Positions 31,640-43,014 of a stretch of DNA of 64,000 nucleotides are shown here, piece after piece. Made by a program: the position numbers and the translations under genes. The notes under the pieces are model-generated. The model had not been told where the DNA came from and searched no databases. It saw only the letters and a list, made by a program, of their open reading frames with translations. The stretch lies in the NCBI GenBank assembly GCA_029948255.1, contig JALIZF010001940.1, forward strand, positions 751,501 to 815,500, given 5' to 3'. The stretch is from Telmatactis stephensoni (lineage: Eukaryota; Cnidaria; Anthozoa; Actiniaria; Isophelliidae). Each line of letters begins with the position of its first letter. Position 1 is the stretch's first letter.

Positions 31640-32335
31640 GTACCATTGTTATATACAGCTTTGGTTCGTTCCTATTTTTGTTATGCCTCTCCCATTTAGG
31701 CTCCCCAATCTGTAATTTGCGATCTTATGTTAGTGCAAAAGTGTCAGAGGCGTGCAACAAAGTTGATCTGTAGACCTAAAGATCGGTGCTATGTTTAATT
31801 CACCTAAATATTTTGCCTTTAAATTATTGGATAGACTACCTAGATTTGTTATTTTCTGCTTAATTTAGATAATTATCTTTCCTATTGTTCTAGCAAGTCC
31901 CGTCGTTGGACTAGTGGTACTTTCCTTAACCACCTGCACTCCAGAACGACAAATTTATATCGTGATTCTTTTTTGTGCGAATTTCAAACCTCTGCTTTCA
32001 AACCTCAAATGCTTTGCCAAACTACATTAAGTTACTTCAGTCATCTACATCCGTTAAGAAAGAGCTTAAGTCATTTTATTTTCGCAGATTTACAATGCCG
32101 TAGAGTGAATATTACTATGGCTTGTGGTTGTTGATCTTTTTAACTATAATTTTCCATTTCGAGTAGATCAATGCATCCAGGTTTTCATATTAATATATTT
32201 TACACTGAGATTTTTTTCTTAGTTTTTATAACTGGGGTTGGGAGTGGGTGGTGTTACCTTATAGGGAATTTCGTGTCCTATTGTGGTGGTTACCTGCCTT
32301 TACAGGCACATCATTAAATGAATAAATGAATAAAT
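31640..32335 (+). mobile_element. Decayed CR1/L2-like LINE 3' end
   Basis: Broken frames read YTALVRSYFCYASPI and, further on, a KKELKSFYFRRF-like end, as in the C-terminal region of cnidarian non-LTR reverse transcriptases. It finishes in a (TGAATAAA)-type short repeat at 32313-32340, typical of CR1/L2 tails. Several stops, so inactive. Confidence 0.7.
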
Positions 32336-32410
32336 AAAAATAAAGTCCATTGATTCTGCCCTATGTCTTATTTCATTCTGCCCTATATTGTCATGTAATT
32401 TTCTCTTTTT

Positions 32411-32600
32411 GTTTTTTTTCTTTCTCCACACCAAATGTACAATGTAATTAGATTTAGACATAGACCCCTCTCGAAGAGCACTATGCTCTTGAGGTTGATG
32501 TCGAGCTCAATATGTTAAAGAAAAAAACCCTGAATTTGTAAAATCCATTCTATCCCTGACGATAGGATGATGGACCAGGGGCCCGACATCTTGGACAATA
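32411..32600. repeat. Dispersed repeat unit
   Basis: TTTCTTTCTCCACACCAAAT, AGATTTAGACATAGACCC and GAGCACTATGCTCTTGAGGT recur in the same order at 53335-53500; part recurs inverted at 46195-46240. The family was not identified. Confidence 0.75.
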
Positions 32601-32734
32601 TAATTCAGCTTTGAAATCGACCTTTCTTCTAAATGGCTGCCGCTCATTAGCATAATCTTTTTTCAATTTAAGACGTTATGACCCCTATAATGCTAAGAAG
32701 TCTCATTTGTGAAATTTTACAGCAAATGTACGAT

Positions 32735-33118
32735 TGCCCATCCTGCTATCTTCCTGGTTATTATTATTATTTTTGACATTTGCCTCTTATTCAAAATCCC
32801 TCGAGAAATTCATAGGCTTTCGACAAAGATCCATACTCAACAGCAACCACAATCACTGTCAATCAACATGCAGAGATATAAGACGTCTATTAAGACTATG
32901 TACTACATCATTGGTGTATTTCTCGTGTGTAATTTGCCTAGTTATTTCATTTACCTTGTATACTATGGGATGAGGCAAGCAGGGATCAATATAGGAGTAG
33001 AAGAGCCATATGTGGCCATTTAGGAAATGCACTACTTATGATGAACAGTGCTTTGAATCCATTGATTTATTGCTGGAGAATACAAGAAATACGTAACGCT
33101 CTGCGTCAATTATGACGG
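32735..33118 (+). pseudogene. Truncated array GPCR pseudogene (TM5-TM7 only)
   Basis: Only the second half of a receptor is present: a TM5 segment (IIIIFDICLLFKI), the third loop with QQQP, MNMQRYKTS, TM6 CNLPSY, then a one-base deletion (GTGGCCATTT against GTGGCCCATTT in paralogs) that stops the frame at 33023. Past the shift, MNSALNPLIYCWRIQEIRNA-type sequence continues in another frame, and the tail codon TTA has become TGA. TM1-TM4 are missing. Confidence 0.9.
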
Positions 33119-34571
33119 AGGAAATCTGCCCTATAACTTAAGTAAACCAAGAGATGCTTCTCCAACGAACAGACAAACCAGCTGAGAAACGAAAGAACAA
33201 ATGCGAACCAATGAAAAGCGACAAACGAAGGAACTAATGAACAAACAAATGAGCAAACTGAAGCATGAGTAACTAACGAATGAAAATAAAAGGAGGAAAA
33301 AACAGATGCCACTATGTTGTGAAGACAAAAATCAAAATATGCTGTTCTGCAATATCCCCATGTTGAAAAGGTTCACTTATGTGAATCAAATCAGTTTTGA
33401 TTTTTTTGAGATTTTCTGAGAATTATGAACCACTACTACAAAGTCAATTATAAAATCTGACTGAATCTCAATAAAGATCGCTGTAATAAAGGTCACCAAG
33501 CTTGCAAGCCCTTATAATTCACATTAGACCGAAGGGTTAGAGTATATACAAACCAAAGCAAATGCTGAAAAGCTTTATCCATAATATTTATTTTACCTTT
33601 TTCACGCCTTTTACAAAATTGAATTTGTCGTTCAATTGCCACAGGAAGCCCGATTCATTAGAATCAAAAACATCAAAAGCAAATTTAAATATAAATGGGA
33701 GCTCCGCTATTAGGTAGTACCTAATTTTTATATTAACTTCATACTGAGCAATGTAGACAATTTGACCGTAGGCTTTAGAGAGCTGTAGTAATTAAACAAG
33801 TAATTATTCCATCCTGTAAAGACAACTTCATAATAGGGAAAATGTCTAGTAGAACATTTCTTGGCTAGGGTTTCTTACTTCTTAATTTCTATTGGTGTTG
33901 TAACAGAAGTGGTTCTTTGAAACTATTGTGGTATACTTCAGGGATTTAATCATCAATCAGACTTTATGAAATACAAAATATGCCAGTATTTTTTTAATTA
34001 ACAATCAACAGTTCGTCATTTCTCTGTTAGTACAGACTATTAGTCTGCAGATTTTTTTCCCTTCAAAATAACAAAATTGAATTCAGAGCGAAGTAATCGA
34101 CCAAATTTCAGATGTGCAGCTCTCTTGCAAGATTCTCATTTCTACAAGACATACATTCAAAAAAAGTTCGCATTTTCTCAACTAAAGTTCAAAGTATTTA
34201 AGGGAGCTCCCTAACAAATTTTGTCAACTTTGACAAAATCTGCAGTTGGTCAACTGGTCCAAAGTATAATTTCACTCTGAAAGTGAAAACTCCAGAAGTT
34301 GATGCAGCTGAACTATCTTCGGACTGAATAATAATAGTTCGACAGCTGAAAAAGACTTTCTTGTCAGAGTTTACGAGAACGTACACAAACAAGTTCTCTC
34401 AGAGCAAAGGGCCCCACGATTGTCATCGACTTTCTCAAAGCTTCGAGCTGTACGAAGAAATATCTCGACCTGGTCCGAAGATATCTTTGCAAATCGCCAC
34501 AGCGGATAGAGTGAAGAAGAATCAAGGTGGTTGACTTGAAGCAAGTCTGAAAAGCGAACCCACTGCTCACC
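33119..34571. other. Spacer and 5' flank of array receptor 5
   Basis: No gene recognised. GTATTTAAG at 34193 is a weak TATA-like word. The leader before 34572 is not similar to the 27016-type leader. Confidence 0.4.
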
Positions 34572-35474
34572 ATGAACAATTCCGCTTCACAAGAAAAGCT
34601 ACTGAGTAATTTTGACTATTTAACGCAAATTCTGGATACAAATGCTCACTTCAAAAAATATTTGTATTTCCTCGTCGTTGTGAATGCCATCAGCTCGATT
34701 CCGGCTGCAGTTTTAAACGTTTTGATTATTTTGACTTTTGTAAAGACAACTTCTTTGCGAACTCCGTATTATTTAATCCTTAGTTTAGCTGCTTTTGATT
34801 TGGGCGTTGGGGTAGTGGCGCAGCCGGCGTACTGCTGTCGATTGGTTGCCTTGTTGATGAAAAACTCTTCTTTGTACAAATACAGTTCTAAGGTCTTTCT
34901 GCAAACGTTCGTTTTGCTAACAGGTGGTTCGATTCTTACAGCTACAGCCATTGCCATTGATCGGTTTCTTGCATTTCATCTACGACTGAGGTACCAACAA
35001 CTTGTCACAGCCAAGCGGTCTTACACAGTTGTTATATTAATATGGGTTGTTAGTTTGTTGTGCAGTTTCGCATATGCAAACAATGTAAATCGCTTCTTTT
35101 TTAGTATCATTATCTTTGACATTTTTCTGATACTGAAAGTTTCTCGAACAATTCAGAGACACTCAATGCGGATCCAAACTATCCAACAACAACCACAACA
35201 GCCACCCATTAACATACAGAAATATATAACATCTGTAAAGACCACAAACTACATCATCGGGATAATTGTATTGTCTAATACCCCTACTTTTATCATTTTC
35301 CTTGTAAACTACGGGTTGAGGCAAGCAGGGACCAACATTGGAGTAGAGATGCATTGTTTGGGCCATTTAGGAAATACACTAGCTATGATGAACAGTGCCT
35401 TGAATCCATTGATTTATTGCTGGAGAATACAAGAAATACGCAACGCCTTGCTTCAATTATTACGAAGACAATGA
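34572..35474 (+). CDS. Array GPCR 5, divergent class A receptor, 300 aa
   Basis: Intronless with an intact frame and the family start (MNNSASQEK) and tail (QEIRNALLQLLRRQ). Departures from its paralogs: a proline in TM1 (SSIPAAVLN), one residue lost before TM2 (RTPYYLILSL), an ECL2 about nine residues shorter, and SNTP in TM6 where others have C-x-x-P. DRF, W in TM4 and NPLIY are kept. The third loop has a short QQQPQQPP tract. These changes suggest either specialisation or relaxed constraint without loss of the frame. Confidence 0.9.
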   Translation: MNNSASQEKLLSNFDYLTQILDTNAHFKKYLYFLVVVNAISSIPAAVLNVLIILTFVKTTSLRTPYYLILSLAAFDLGVGVVAQPAYCCRLVALLMKNSSLYKYSSKVFLQTFVLLTGGSILTATAIAIDRFLAFHLRLRYQQLVTAKRSYTVVILIWVVSLLCSFAYANNVNRFFFSIIIFDIFLILKVSRTIQRHSMRIQTIQQQPQQPPINIQKYITSVKTTNYIIGIIVLSNTPTFIIFLVNYGLRQAGTNIGVEMHCLGHLGNTLAMMNSALNPLIYCWRIQEIRNALLQLLRRQ

Positions 35475-35747
35475 TGCTCCAAACATTCAGGTCTTTTATT
35501 ATTATGTAACTTTAACTAAATGATGCGAGAATGTCATTTTAAAAATAAAAGTGTAATAAGAAATGAAAACCAATTCAATGACTTTATTTCTTTACAAGAC
35601 GAATAAAGAAAAGAAGAGAATAAAAAAAAGAACGAATGAATGAATGAAAAAAAAAGGACTGATGAATGAAAGGTACGCAATAAAAGCAATCCAATGTTAC
35701 CAAGGATTAACTGTAATCGCCATTGGAACTCCTGGACCCAGTCTTAA

Positions 35748-36403
35748 GGGTGTACTGACATATAAAGATGGCCCGTTGGTAGGGAAATTTGAAAATTCTA
35801 TAAAATGCCACCAAATTGTCATATCGCTTTTATATTTTGTAGTTTGTCTTCCCTGAGGGAACTTTCGCATTTTATGACGCCATTGCATGACGCCATCATG
35901 TGACGTCATAGATACAGAAAAATGCTATAATCAGCACTGTATATTTGAGAATTTAAAATGCATTATTTTAATCTAGAGACCAAGGTGCATAGAATCGAGC
36001 ATGGGTTTAAAGAATGGTTTCCAAATAAGCCTTTTAGGATTTTTTGAACGTCAAAAATGAGCGACTTATGCCAATAACTTTCGTATTTCTTAATTTTTCG
36101 CAAATCCCATGCTCGACTTTGAAGAAAAATGCTGTAAGGAATATAAACATTGAAAAAACACTTCGTTCTGATGAAATTCGCCAAAGATTATAGCTTTTTA
36201 AAGAAACCGGAAGTAAATTGTTCCGCGCATGCGCAATAAGAACGAAAATGAGTCCTTTTTGTCAGATGTGCGTCGCTCTACCGGAAGTCAAATGATTCCC
36301 GCCAAAAACGCGCGCGCGTGTGCCTATTCAATTTTGCTGGCCAAAAGAAGACCCTATTTTGCATAGCAACTGTTGCACAGCAACGGTATATGTCAGTACA
36401 CCC
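35748..36403. mobile_element. piggyBac-like MITE with TTAA target duplication
   Basis: The ends GGGTGTACTGACATAT and ATATGTCAGTACACCC are inverses, flanked by TTAA at 35744-35747 and 36404-36407. The paralogous spacers at 42788 and 48825 carry the uninterrupted CAGTCTTAAGA site. No transposase remains. TTAA duplication and a GGG/CCC terminus are the hallmark of piggyBac-type insertion. Confidence 0.9.
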
Positions 36404-38770
36404 TTAAGAGACAACGGAATTGTTCAATTAGATTCATTGAACCGACGACAGTTATGGGAAACAACTCCGACAGCCTTTGAATTATTAAAACAACAATCAG
36501 TTGGTGAAATACTAATTTTTCTCTTGTCTGTGGCACTTTTGCTTCGCGGGTAATTTTATTATATTACCTTGGCAGTGTCGAAGGAGTTTAAACTTTTCAA
36601 ACATGAAAAAAATAAATATGATCTACGCGATTCAATTTGTGAACCTAGTAGAAGAGAAGGGAGTCGAAGTACTTCTGATTTGTTTTAACACCTTGAATGA
36701 CTACAACAATTATTATGCTTGACTAAAAATTACTCCTTCGTTATTATCTTTAAAGTTCAAAGTTCAAAGTTCAAAGTTCCTGTATTTGCATGGTACAGGG
36801 ATGGTCAACGAACATAAGATCTAAATAACACGTTCGTAATAACTTCCTTAATTCTAGAATTAGTTCTTTCATGCAGATGGTAAGGGTCCATGACTCACGT
36901 TAATTTTCTTACACCTTAGACAACGTTTGGTTATCGTTGTGGCATACAAATTAAAAACTAATACTCGATGGTTGGTCAATATGCAATGAAATTTACTGAC
37001 TTGCTCTCATTACAAGAGAAAAAAATGTCAAAAGGTTTTACAATGGAGATGACATTTCATATCAACATTTTCTGAATCCTTTTCCATAACATTTTTGGTT
37101 TTGTTAGTTTTCACTTATGTCTTGATATTTTCAAAGGGATTTTAACATTTGAAGAAGAAACGCAATCTTGAAAAAAATTATAGCAATAGAGGTAGGGAAT
37201 ATTATATGGATGAAAATACAAATGATACTACCATTTGGACCTTCAAATGCTCCTGCTGCCATCAAATCAACTACTGGTAATCTTTCATGTTTGCATACTA
37301 ATTTTAATTTTTATTACGTCTTTCCAGTTGAATGAAATGAAAGTTTCTCGATCATATCTCAGAACGGGTCCAGCTGCCATAACAGAATCTAAAACTTAAC
37401 GAGTTTTGACTTCATACAGAGACATCACCAATCAAGTCAAGTTAAACCTTACGTTTTACAGAACTTCCTTTATTGAAACCTTGATACAGAAAGCCTTTCC
37501 GTAAATATTTGACCTTGATACAGAAAGCCTTTCCGTAAATATTTGAAGCTTTTTATTGCAATGATGAAATCCCATTTATATCCTATATCATTCTGCATGT
37601 AATAGCAATGTTCACCTTAGTACAAAATATAAAAAAATATATTATTATTTTTCTTTACATTTTCCCTTTCATCTCCTCTCCGAGGTATGCTCGACCAAAG
37701 TTACTAAAACGCAAAAAAAAAAAAAAAAAAAAAAAAAAAGGAAAAAAGATTACAAAATTATGTTCGAGTTAAAAGAAAACAGAAATGCCAATTCAGAATC
37801 AGAGATTGATTGTACGTAGCGAGCTTTCGACTCTATTTCAGAGTCTTCATTAGACTAAGTAGCTTAATTATTTTATATTAATATGAAAACAAGTTCTGGT
37901 ACCTTCTCTATAGGGATGTCCGTTTTAGCGGCACTGGCACAAGGTATGCCAGACTTGTAATTGACATAAGTTAAAGCCGATTCAAAGTTATTGTCTTGGA
38001 CCCATTCATTTTAACAAAAGGCTTGGCGATTATCAACAATAGAGAGGTTTTTTATTGAATTTCCATCCCGTCCACGTGCGAAGTGCAATTTTGGCCATTG
38101 TAATGCTGCCATATACTTTAATTTTCCACATTTTCGATTTCCAGTTATGGGGAAATTATTATCAAAATTTGAAGTACTTTTTTGATGTAAAATGTGAAGA
38201 ATTAATTCGTGATTACATCCATGTTGCCGTCGTTTCATTTTAAGTTTTTTTCCCTTTTTTCTTCTTGCCATCCGAGCATTTCTGTAATGGTGTGGAAAGT
38301 CATGTCCGGGTAAACTATTACTAGTTGAGCATTTCAGCTTTAGAAAACTGTTGTCCTTTTCCAGTTTCCCGTTTGGCGTATGGACGTGACAGCTGTCATG
38401 CTCTTTGCATGGTTGGTTTGCACTTCAAAGAAAGAATTTGACAGAAAACTGTAATATCAGTGTGAACAGAAAACTGCGTATTTTGTTTCTTGCATAACTT
38501 TGACTTTGAGATGAAATTTTGTTGAACCACTTCATGTAAGGAAGGACTTCTAGCAAAGCTAAAGATTACAAACAATTTACGGGGTACGACAAACCTTGTA
38601 CACCTTGAGAAGGGTGACAAAAGCTCTGTTTATTACATGGTCAGCTATGGTCTTTGGTACTCAAGACAGCCTCACCAGAGGGAGAGCTTATCTTGTCCGG
38701 TAGAATAGAATTATCCGGATTGCTGACAGGCATATTCATTATTTCCTTGCCGTTTTGGTATAAACTAAAC
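36404..38770. other. Spacer with segmental repeats shared with 56068-56830
   Basis: AACTTCCTTAATTCTAGAAT (36841), TGGTTATCGTTGTGGCATA and GACTCTATTTCAGAGTCTTC (37829) recur in order at 56072-56770. The first word also recurs at 59840. The GACTC/GAGTC block resembles terminal parts of Penelope-like elements (inference). A minus-strand frame at 38011-38271 (86 aa, basic) has no recognised domain. There is poly-A at 37713-37739. Confidence 0.5.
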
Positions 38771-38776
38771 GGGGTG

Positions 38777-39455
38777 CGTTCTCACGGGACGGTCGAATTT
38801 TTGACCGGTTGAAAAATCGACCTGGATATGCTGTTGGTACGAGAATTTAACCGGTCAAGCTGTTCACATGGTAAGACCTCGATACCAGTCAATAGGGACC
38901 TTAAGCAACCACGACGACGACGGCAGGGAAAACGGGACGTCAAAAAGTATTCAAGCGCAATATTTACTGCAATTTTTTTCGCTTATTTAATTTGAATTGC
39001 CATTCAGATCAGAGTTTTGAAATGAAAGAAAATGAAAGAGAGAGTTTCTGGGCGAACGGAAAATAAACTGGTTTGCGTCCTCAAGTTCCCGTTCTCTACA
39101 GAGCGTGAAATCTGGACTTTTCACGTTGTAGTTTTGCAGACTACGGTTGATTTCCTTACAGCCCTTCTCATTTGCACGTGCGTTTATTGTATTTTGTAAT
39201 TAAGGCCATTGTCTTATGCCGTCGTCGTCCTCGTTGCCGTCTTCGTTGCTTAAGGTCCCTAATATATCGACTGTGCCGGCTAAAAATTCGTTCTCATGAA
39301 TATCATTTTGCAAGTTGAATATTTGCTGTGGTTCAAATTTTCGTGCGATTATCACGGACCTAGGTGCATAATAAAACGACTAAATAAAACGTGCCAATTT
39401 TGTTTTGATCGGTCAAAAATTTGACCAGTTTAGTATGAACTGTACGTGAGAAACT
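38777..39455. mobile_element. Older MITE interrupted by a second MITE
   Basis: TTCTCACGGGACGGTC at the left and GAACTGTACGTGAGAA at the right, with inward GAATTTTTGACCGG and GGTCAAAAATTTGACC, form the outer inverted repeat. The inner element occupies 38894-39260. Confidence 0.6.
38894..39260. mobile_element. Nested MITE (AGGGACCTTAAGCAAC ends)
   Basis: The ends AGGGACCTTAAGCAAC and GTTGCTTAAGGTCCCT are exact inverses, with GACGACGACGGC/GCCGTCGTCGTC inside. AAT flanks both sides (38891-38893, 39261-39263). Confidence 0.85.
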
Positions 39456-40479
39456 CAATGAAAATTAGTCAAATCTTTCATTTCTATCATTTGCACTTAA
39501 TTGCGCACATGTGAGATGCAAAACACGCTATAATTCTCTACTACGCTGGCAAAACTAACAATAACAATGACGACTACCTAAACTGGGTTTTAGCGCTTAC
39601 GTGATACATGTGCAAAGACATTAGAAGAGATTCAACGCTTCGAATGGAAATAAAAAACTTGCAGGCATGAATATGTTGAGCCTTCTAAATACGTTTGTGG
39701 CTTTGAAGTCTGCAGAAAAAAAAAACTTACTGAAATTAGAGAGCTCTTGATTATATTAATTAACAAACAGAAGACATAGTTGCGAGCAAATCTGCTCCAA
39801 ATCAAAGCTACGAAAACAAGCAAAAAAAAAAACGGTTAAGGAATATAGGGACTGATGTAGAGCTGAAATGCAAACAGCATCGACAGCATCACTTATCGTT
39901 CAAGTAATATACAGGGCGCGTAATTTTCTGTCGCAAGTCAGCGTTATATCTGTGTAAAGATCCGGAACTGAAGGCAAACCGGTAAAGCGCGCGCCATCGA
40001 GTTCCTCGGCTCCGTATTTTTTGAACTCAGTCAAATGACAAACTTTTCGTATTGAATACAAACAAGAGAATATTAATTCGCAAGTAAAAATTTTGAACAT
40101 AACCTCCTGCAAAAAAGGAACTATGATAACTAATCTGAAATTGACTTTGAAATAATTCTCCGTATTTTCCGCACATAAACATGGCAGGGTCCGGTTATAA
40201 GTTTATAGGATATGTTTGAAAATTAAAAACAACATTTCCCCTCCAAAAATGTGGAAAGATCTTAGTTTTACATTTTTCCTATGCTTGCTATCAATCAGCT
40301 GATGAATCTCATTATTTTTGTCTTGACTGGATGACAAAACCGGTTTGACTAGGGGGCAAAAGCTCTCATCCAGAAAGAGTCCTTTTGTAAACTTGTAATT
40401 CAGCTGGTAAAAATTCCGCACGAGACAGGATATGACGCCTATTGATAGCAGGCAGTTTGTGCTATTTTCCAAGTTTCAG
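39456..40479. other. Unassigned spacer
   Basis: AT-rich DNA; no gene or bounded element was recognised. A minus-strand frame at 40203-40472 has no recognised domain. Confidence 0.35.
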
Positions 40480-40624
40480 TAGAGTGCATGCACTTAATCC
40501 GTGAAACAAACACTACTAATTACTACTAAATAGTGTTGATTAGACAATAGGAAACAAAGGAATTACCATAATTTAGCACTATTTTGTACTATTTATGTTT
40601 CACGGATTAAGTGCGTGCACTCTA
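40480..40624. mobile_element. MITE with TA-type ends
   Basis: TAGAGTGCATGCACTTAATC and GATTAAGTGCGTGCACTCTA are near-exact inverses, bounded by TA on each side. A TA duplication suits Tc1/mariner-type elements. Confidence 0.8.
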
Positions 40625-41170
40625 TTACACGATGATCAGTGTTGGTATTTTTACTGGTATCCTTATTGGTCTTTAGTGTTTTTATGATAGAGAGAGAACA
40701 ATGGCTTGAAAGTTGAGGTGTGACTTTGAAACAATAGTCCCTTATTTTGTGCCAAACTCGCTGTTGTGCCGCTAAAACGGACATCCCTTATGACGCTCTA
40801 TTAATGCCATGCAAATTTTGCACTTGATTTTTCTTTTCCCAACTTTTTTCTCGACTTCATTTTCTCGATTTTTTCACCGCTGACCATTAAGTGCAGGCTC
40901 ACTCTCCACTCCTGATTAATTACACTTTCTTTTATACGTTTTCTTTATTAACCACATGATATTATGACCTGGCTAATAAATAAGATGCACCTCGCGGAAT
41001 TTTGGTTGTGTAGTTGCCCTGTGTAAATAATTTGTATACAGTTCACTGATACATTAGTGGTACACTAGAAAAGTAGTTACCCTGGGCACAAAAATCCATC
41101 AGTTTACGTGGTAGAAGCAGCTGTGAAAGTGAAATTATGATAACCACGTACAACGACACAGTTAATTAAA

Positions 41171-41590
41171 AAGCTTGTCAAGGACGTCCTAAGAACTGAA
41201 GCCAAATGTCAAGGTCTGGAGAGTATTATATATACACCCGGCCATCAAGATCTATCTCTGAAAAAAAACTACTCGTCTTATCCCTAACAATTGTCTCGTA
41301 AAGACCTCAGGACAAGTTCGTATTTATTTGTAGAAAATACCTTTTGAAGCTACAAGGAAGTTGTTTTCAGATTCAAGTTGGATAACTGCTCTAACCACTT
41401 GTTTTACGCGGAACTTTCTACAGTCCTTGGATTGCTGATCAAAGCAAAGGAGAGGCCCAAAAAAGAACAGAAACCAGCGAAGAGACTAAACTTGTTAAAG
41501 TTTGACTCATAAAAGAAGAACGAAGAACAAAGTTGGAAAACACGACACAGTAACAATCTTTTACTTTTCGCCATTCAAGTTGTATTTGCC
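41171..41590 (+). promoter_or_regulatory. Conserved promoter/leader of array receptor 6
   Basis: Homologous to the other array leaders but of a second class: a single degenerate 37-bp unit (GTCAAGGACGTCCTAAGAAC) and a true TATATATA box at 41227-41234, followed by CACCCGGCCATCAAGATCTA. No ATG lies between the TATA box and the start at 41591. Confidence 0.75.
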
Positions 41591-42541
41591 ATGAACAATT
41601 CTACAATACAAGAAAAAAGACGGAGTCAATTTGACTATTTGACGCTCCTTCTGGATCAAAATGTTCACTTCAGAAACTATTTGTACTTTCTTCTCGGTTT
41701 CAATTCTCTCAGTTGTACTCTGGCCGTAGTCTTAAACTGTTTGATTATTATGACTTTTCTTAAAAACTCTTCCTTGCGAACTCCTTCGTACATCTTAATC
41801 CTCAGTTTAGCCGCCTTCGATTTTGGCGTTGGTGTAGTGGTGCAACCGGCGTACGGCTGTCGATTTGTTGCCTTGTTGAAGAAAAACTCTTCTTTGTACA
41901 AATACAGTTATAAAGTCTTTGTACAAATGTTCGTTTTCCTAACAGATGGCTCGATCCTCACAGCAACCGCCATTATTGTTGATCGGTTTCTTGCAGCTCA
42001 CCTGCGTCTGAGGTACCAACAACTTGTCACAACCAAGCGATCTTACACAGTTGTTATATTAATATGGGTTTTTAGTTTGTTGTGCAGTTTTCAACTTCTA
42101 ACCGATGTAACTTGGGTGTCTATTGCCCATGATTCTTTCTTTTTGAGTATCATTATGTTTGACATTTTTCTAATACTCAAAATTTCTCGTGGGATTCGTG
42201 GACTGGCACAACATATCCATCAACAACAACAACAACAACAACAACACCAACACCAACACCAACACCAGCCGTCCATGAACATACAGAGATACAAAACATC
42301 TGTGAAAACCATGAACTACATTACCGGGATATTTGTACTGTGTAATTTCCCTAGTTTTATACTTTTCCTTGTATTCCATGGGCTTGGGCATGCCGGGTTT
42401 AACATTGGAGTAGAGCTGCTTTATGTGGCCCATTTAGGAAATACACTAGTTTTGATGAACAGTGCTTTGAATCCATTGATTTATTGCTGGAGAATACAAG
42501 AAATACGGAACGCTTTGCTTCAATTATTTCGGAGACAATGA
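41591..42541 (+). CDS. Array GPCR 6, class A orphan receptor, 316 aa, poly-Q/HQ third loop
   Basis: Longest intact array member. All helices and motifs are present: MNNSTIQEK, TM2 FDFGVG, DRF, TM6 CNFP, NPLIY, tail QEIRNALLQLFRRQ. The extra length comes from the third intracellular loop, which reads HQ8 followed by HQ repeats ending QPSMN, encoded by CAA runs and CACCAA repeats. AYGCR replaces the AYCCR of other copies at the TM2/ECL1 border, removing one of the two adjacent cysteines. No TM5 proline and no ECL2 cysteine. MECA-like; ligand unknown. Confidence 0.93.
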   Translation: MNNSTIQEKRRSQFDYLTLLLDQNVHFRNYLYFLLGFNSLSCTLAVVLNCLIIMTFLKNSSLRTPSYILILSLAAFDFGVGVVVQPAYGCRFVALLKKNSSLYKYSYKVFVQMFVFLTDGSILTATAIIVDRFLAAHLRLRYQQLVTTKRSYTVVILIWVFSLLCSFQLLTDVTWVSIAHDSFFLSIIMFDIFLILKISRGIRGLAQHIHQQQQQQQQHQHQHQHQPSMNIQRYKTSVKTMNYITGIFVLCNFPSFILFLVFHGLGHAGFNIGVELLYVAHLGNTLVLMNSALNPLIYCWRIQEIRNALLQLFRRQ

Positions 42542-43014
42542 TGTTCAAAACATTGAGATGTTATTATCATGTAAGATTAACTAAAAGATGCGTGAATGTA
42601 ATTTTAAAAATAAAAGTGAAATAAAAAATGAAAACAGCAAGAAAAAAGGATTAAAAAAAAACAAATAAATGAATCAATAAATAGTTGGATGAATGAAAGA
42701 AAAGTATGGGATGCATGAAAGCAAGTAGATAGGAATAAAAATACGTATTATAGGTATATTTTGAAAACATAAATACAGTCTAGTAACCAGTCTTAAGAGA
42801 CAATTAATTTGTTCAATTGGATTCAGTAAACACCAAGTCCAACCAAATTATGTGAAACAACTTCGAGAGCCTTTGAAATATTAAAACAACAATCAATCAA
42901 CTGAAAAAAATTCCATTTTGTCTCTTGTCGGTAGGATTTTAACTTAAGGTGAAATAGAAGGATTATAACAAATTATTTGAATTTATATATGCTTGAGCAA
43001 CAATTGAATAAAGC
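42542..43014. other. Array receptor 3' UTR and repeating spacer
   Basis: Contains AATAAA words at 42609 and about 42621 that could serve polyadenylation and recur after the receptors at 47621 and 34572. CAGTCTTAAGA at 42788 is the empty site of the piggyBac-like MITE. Confidence 0.5.

Noticed and set aside
38011..38271. An 86-aa basic minus-strand protein
   Set aside because: No recognised domain, no exon context, and the surroundings are repetitive.
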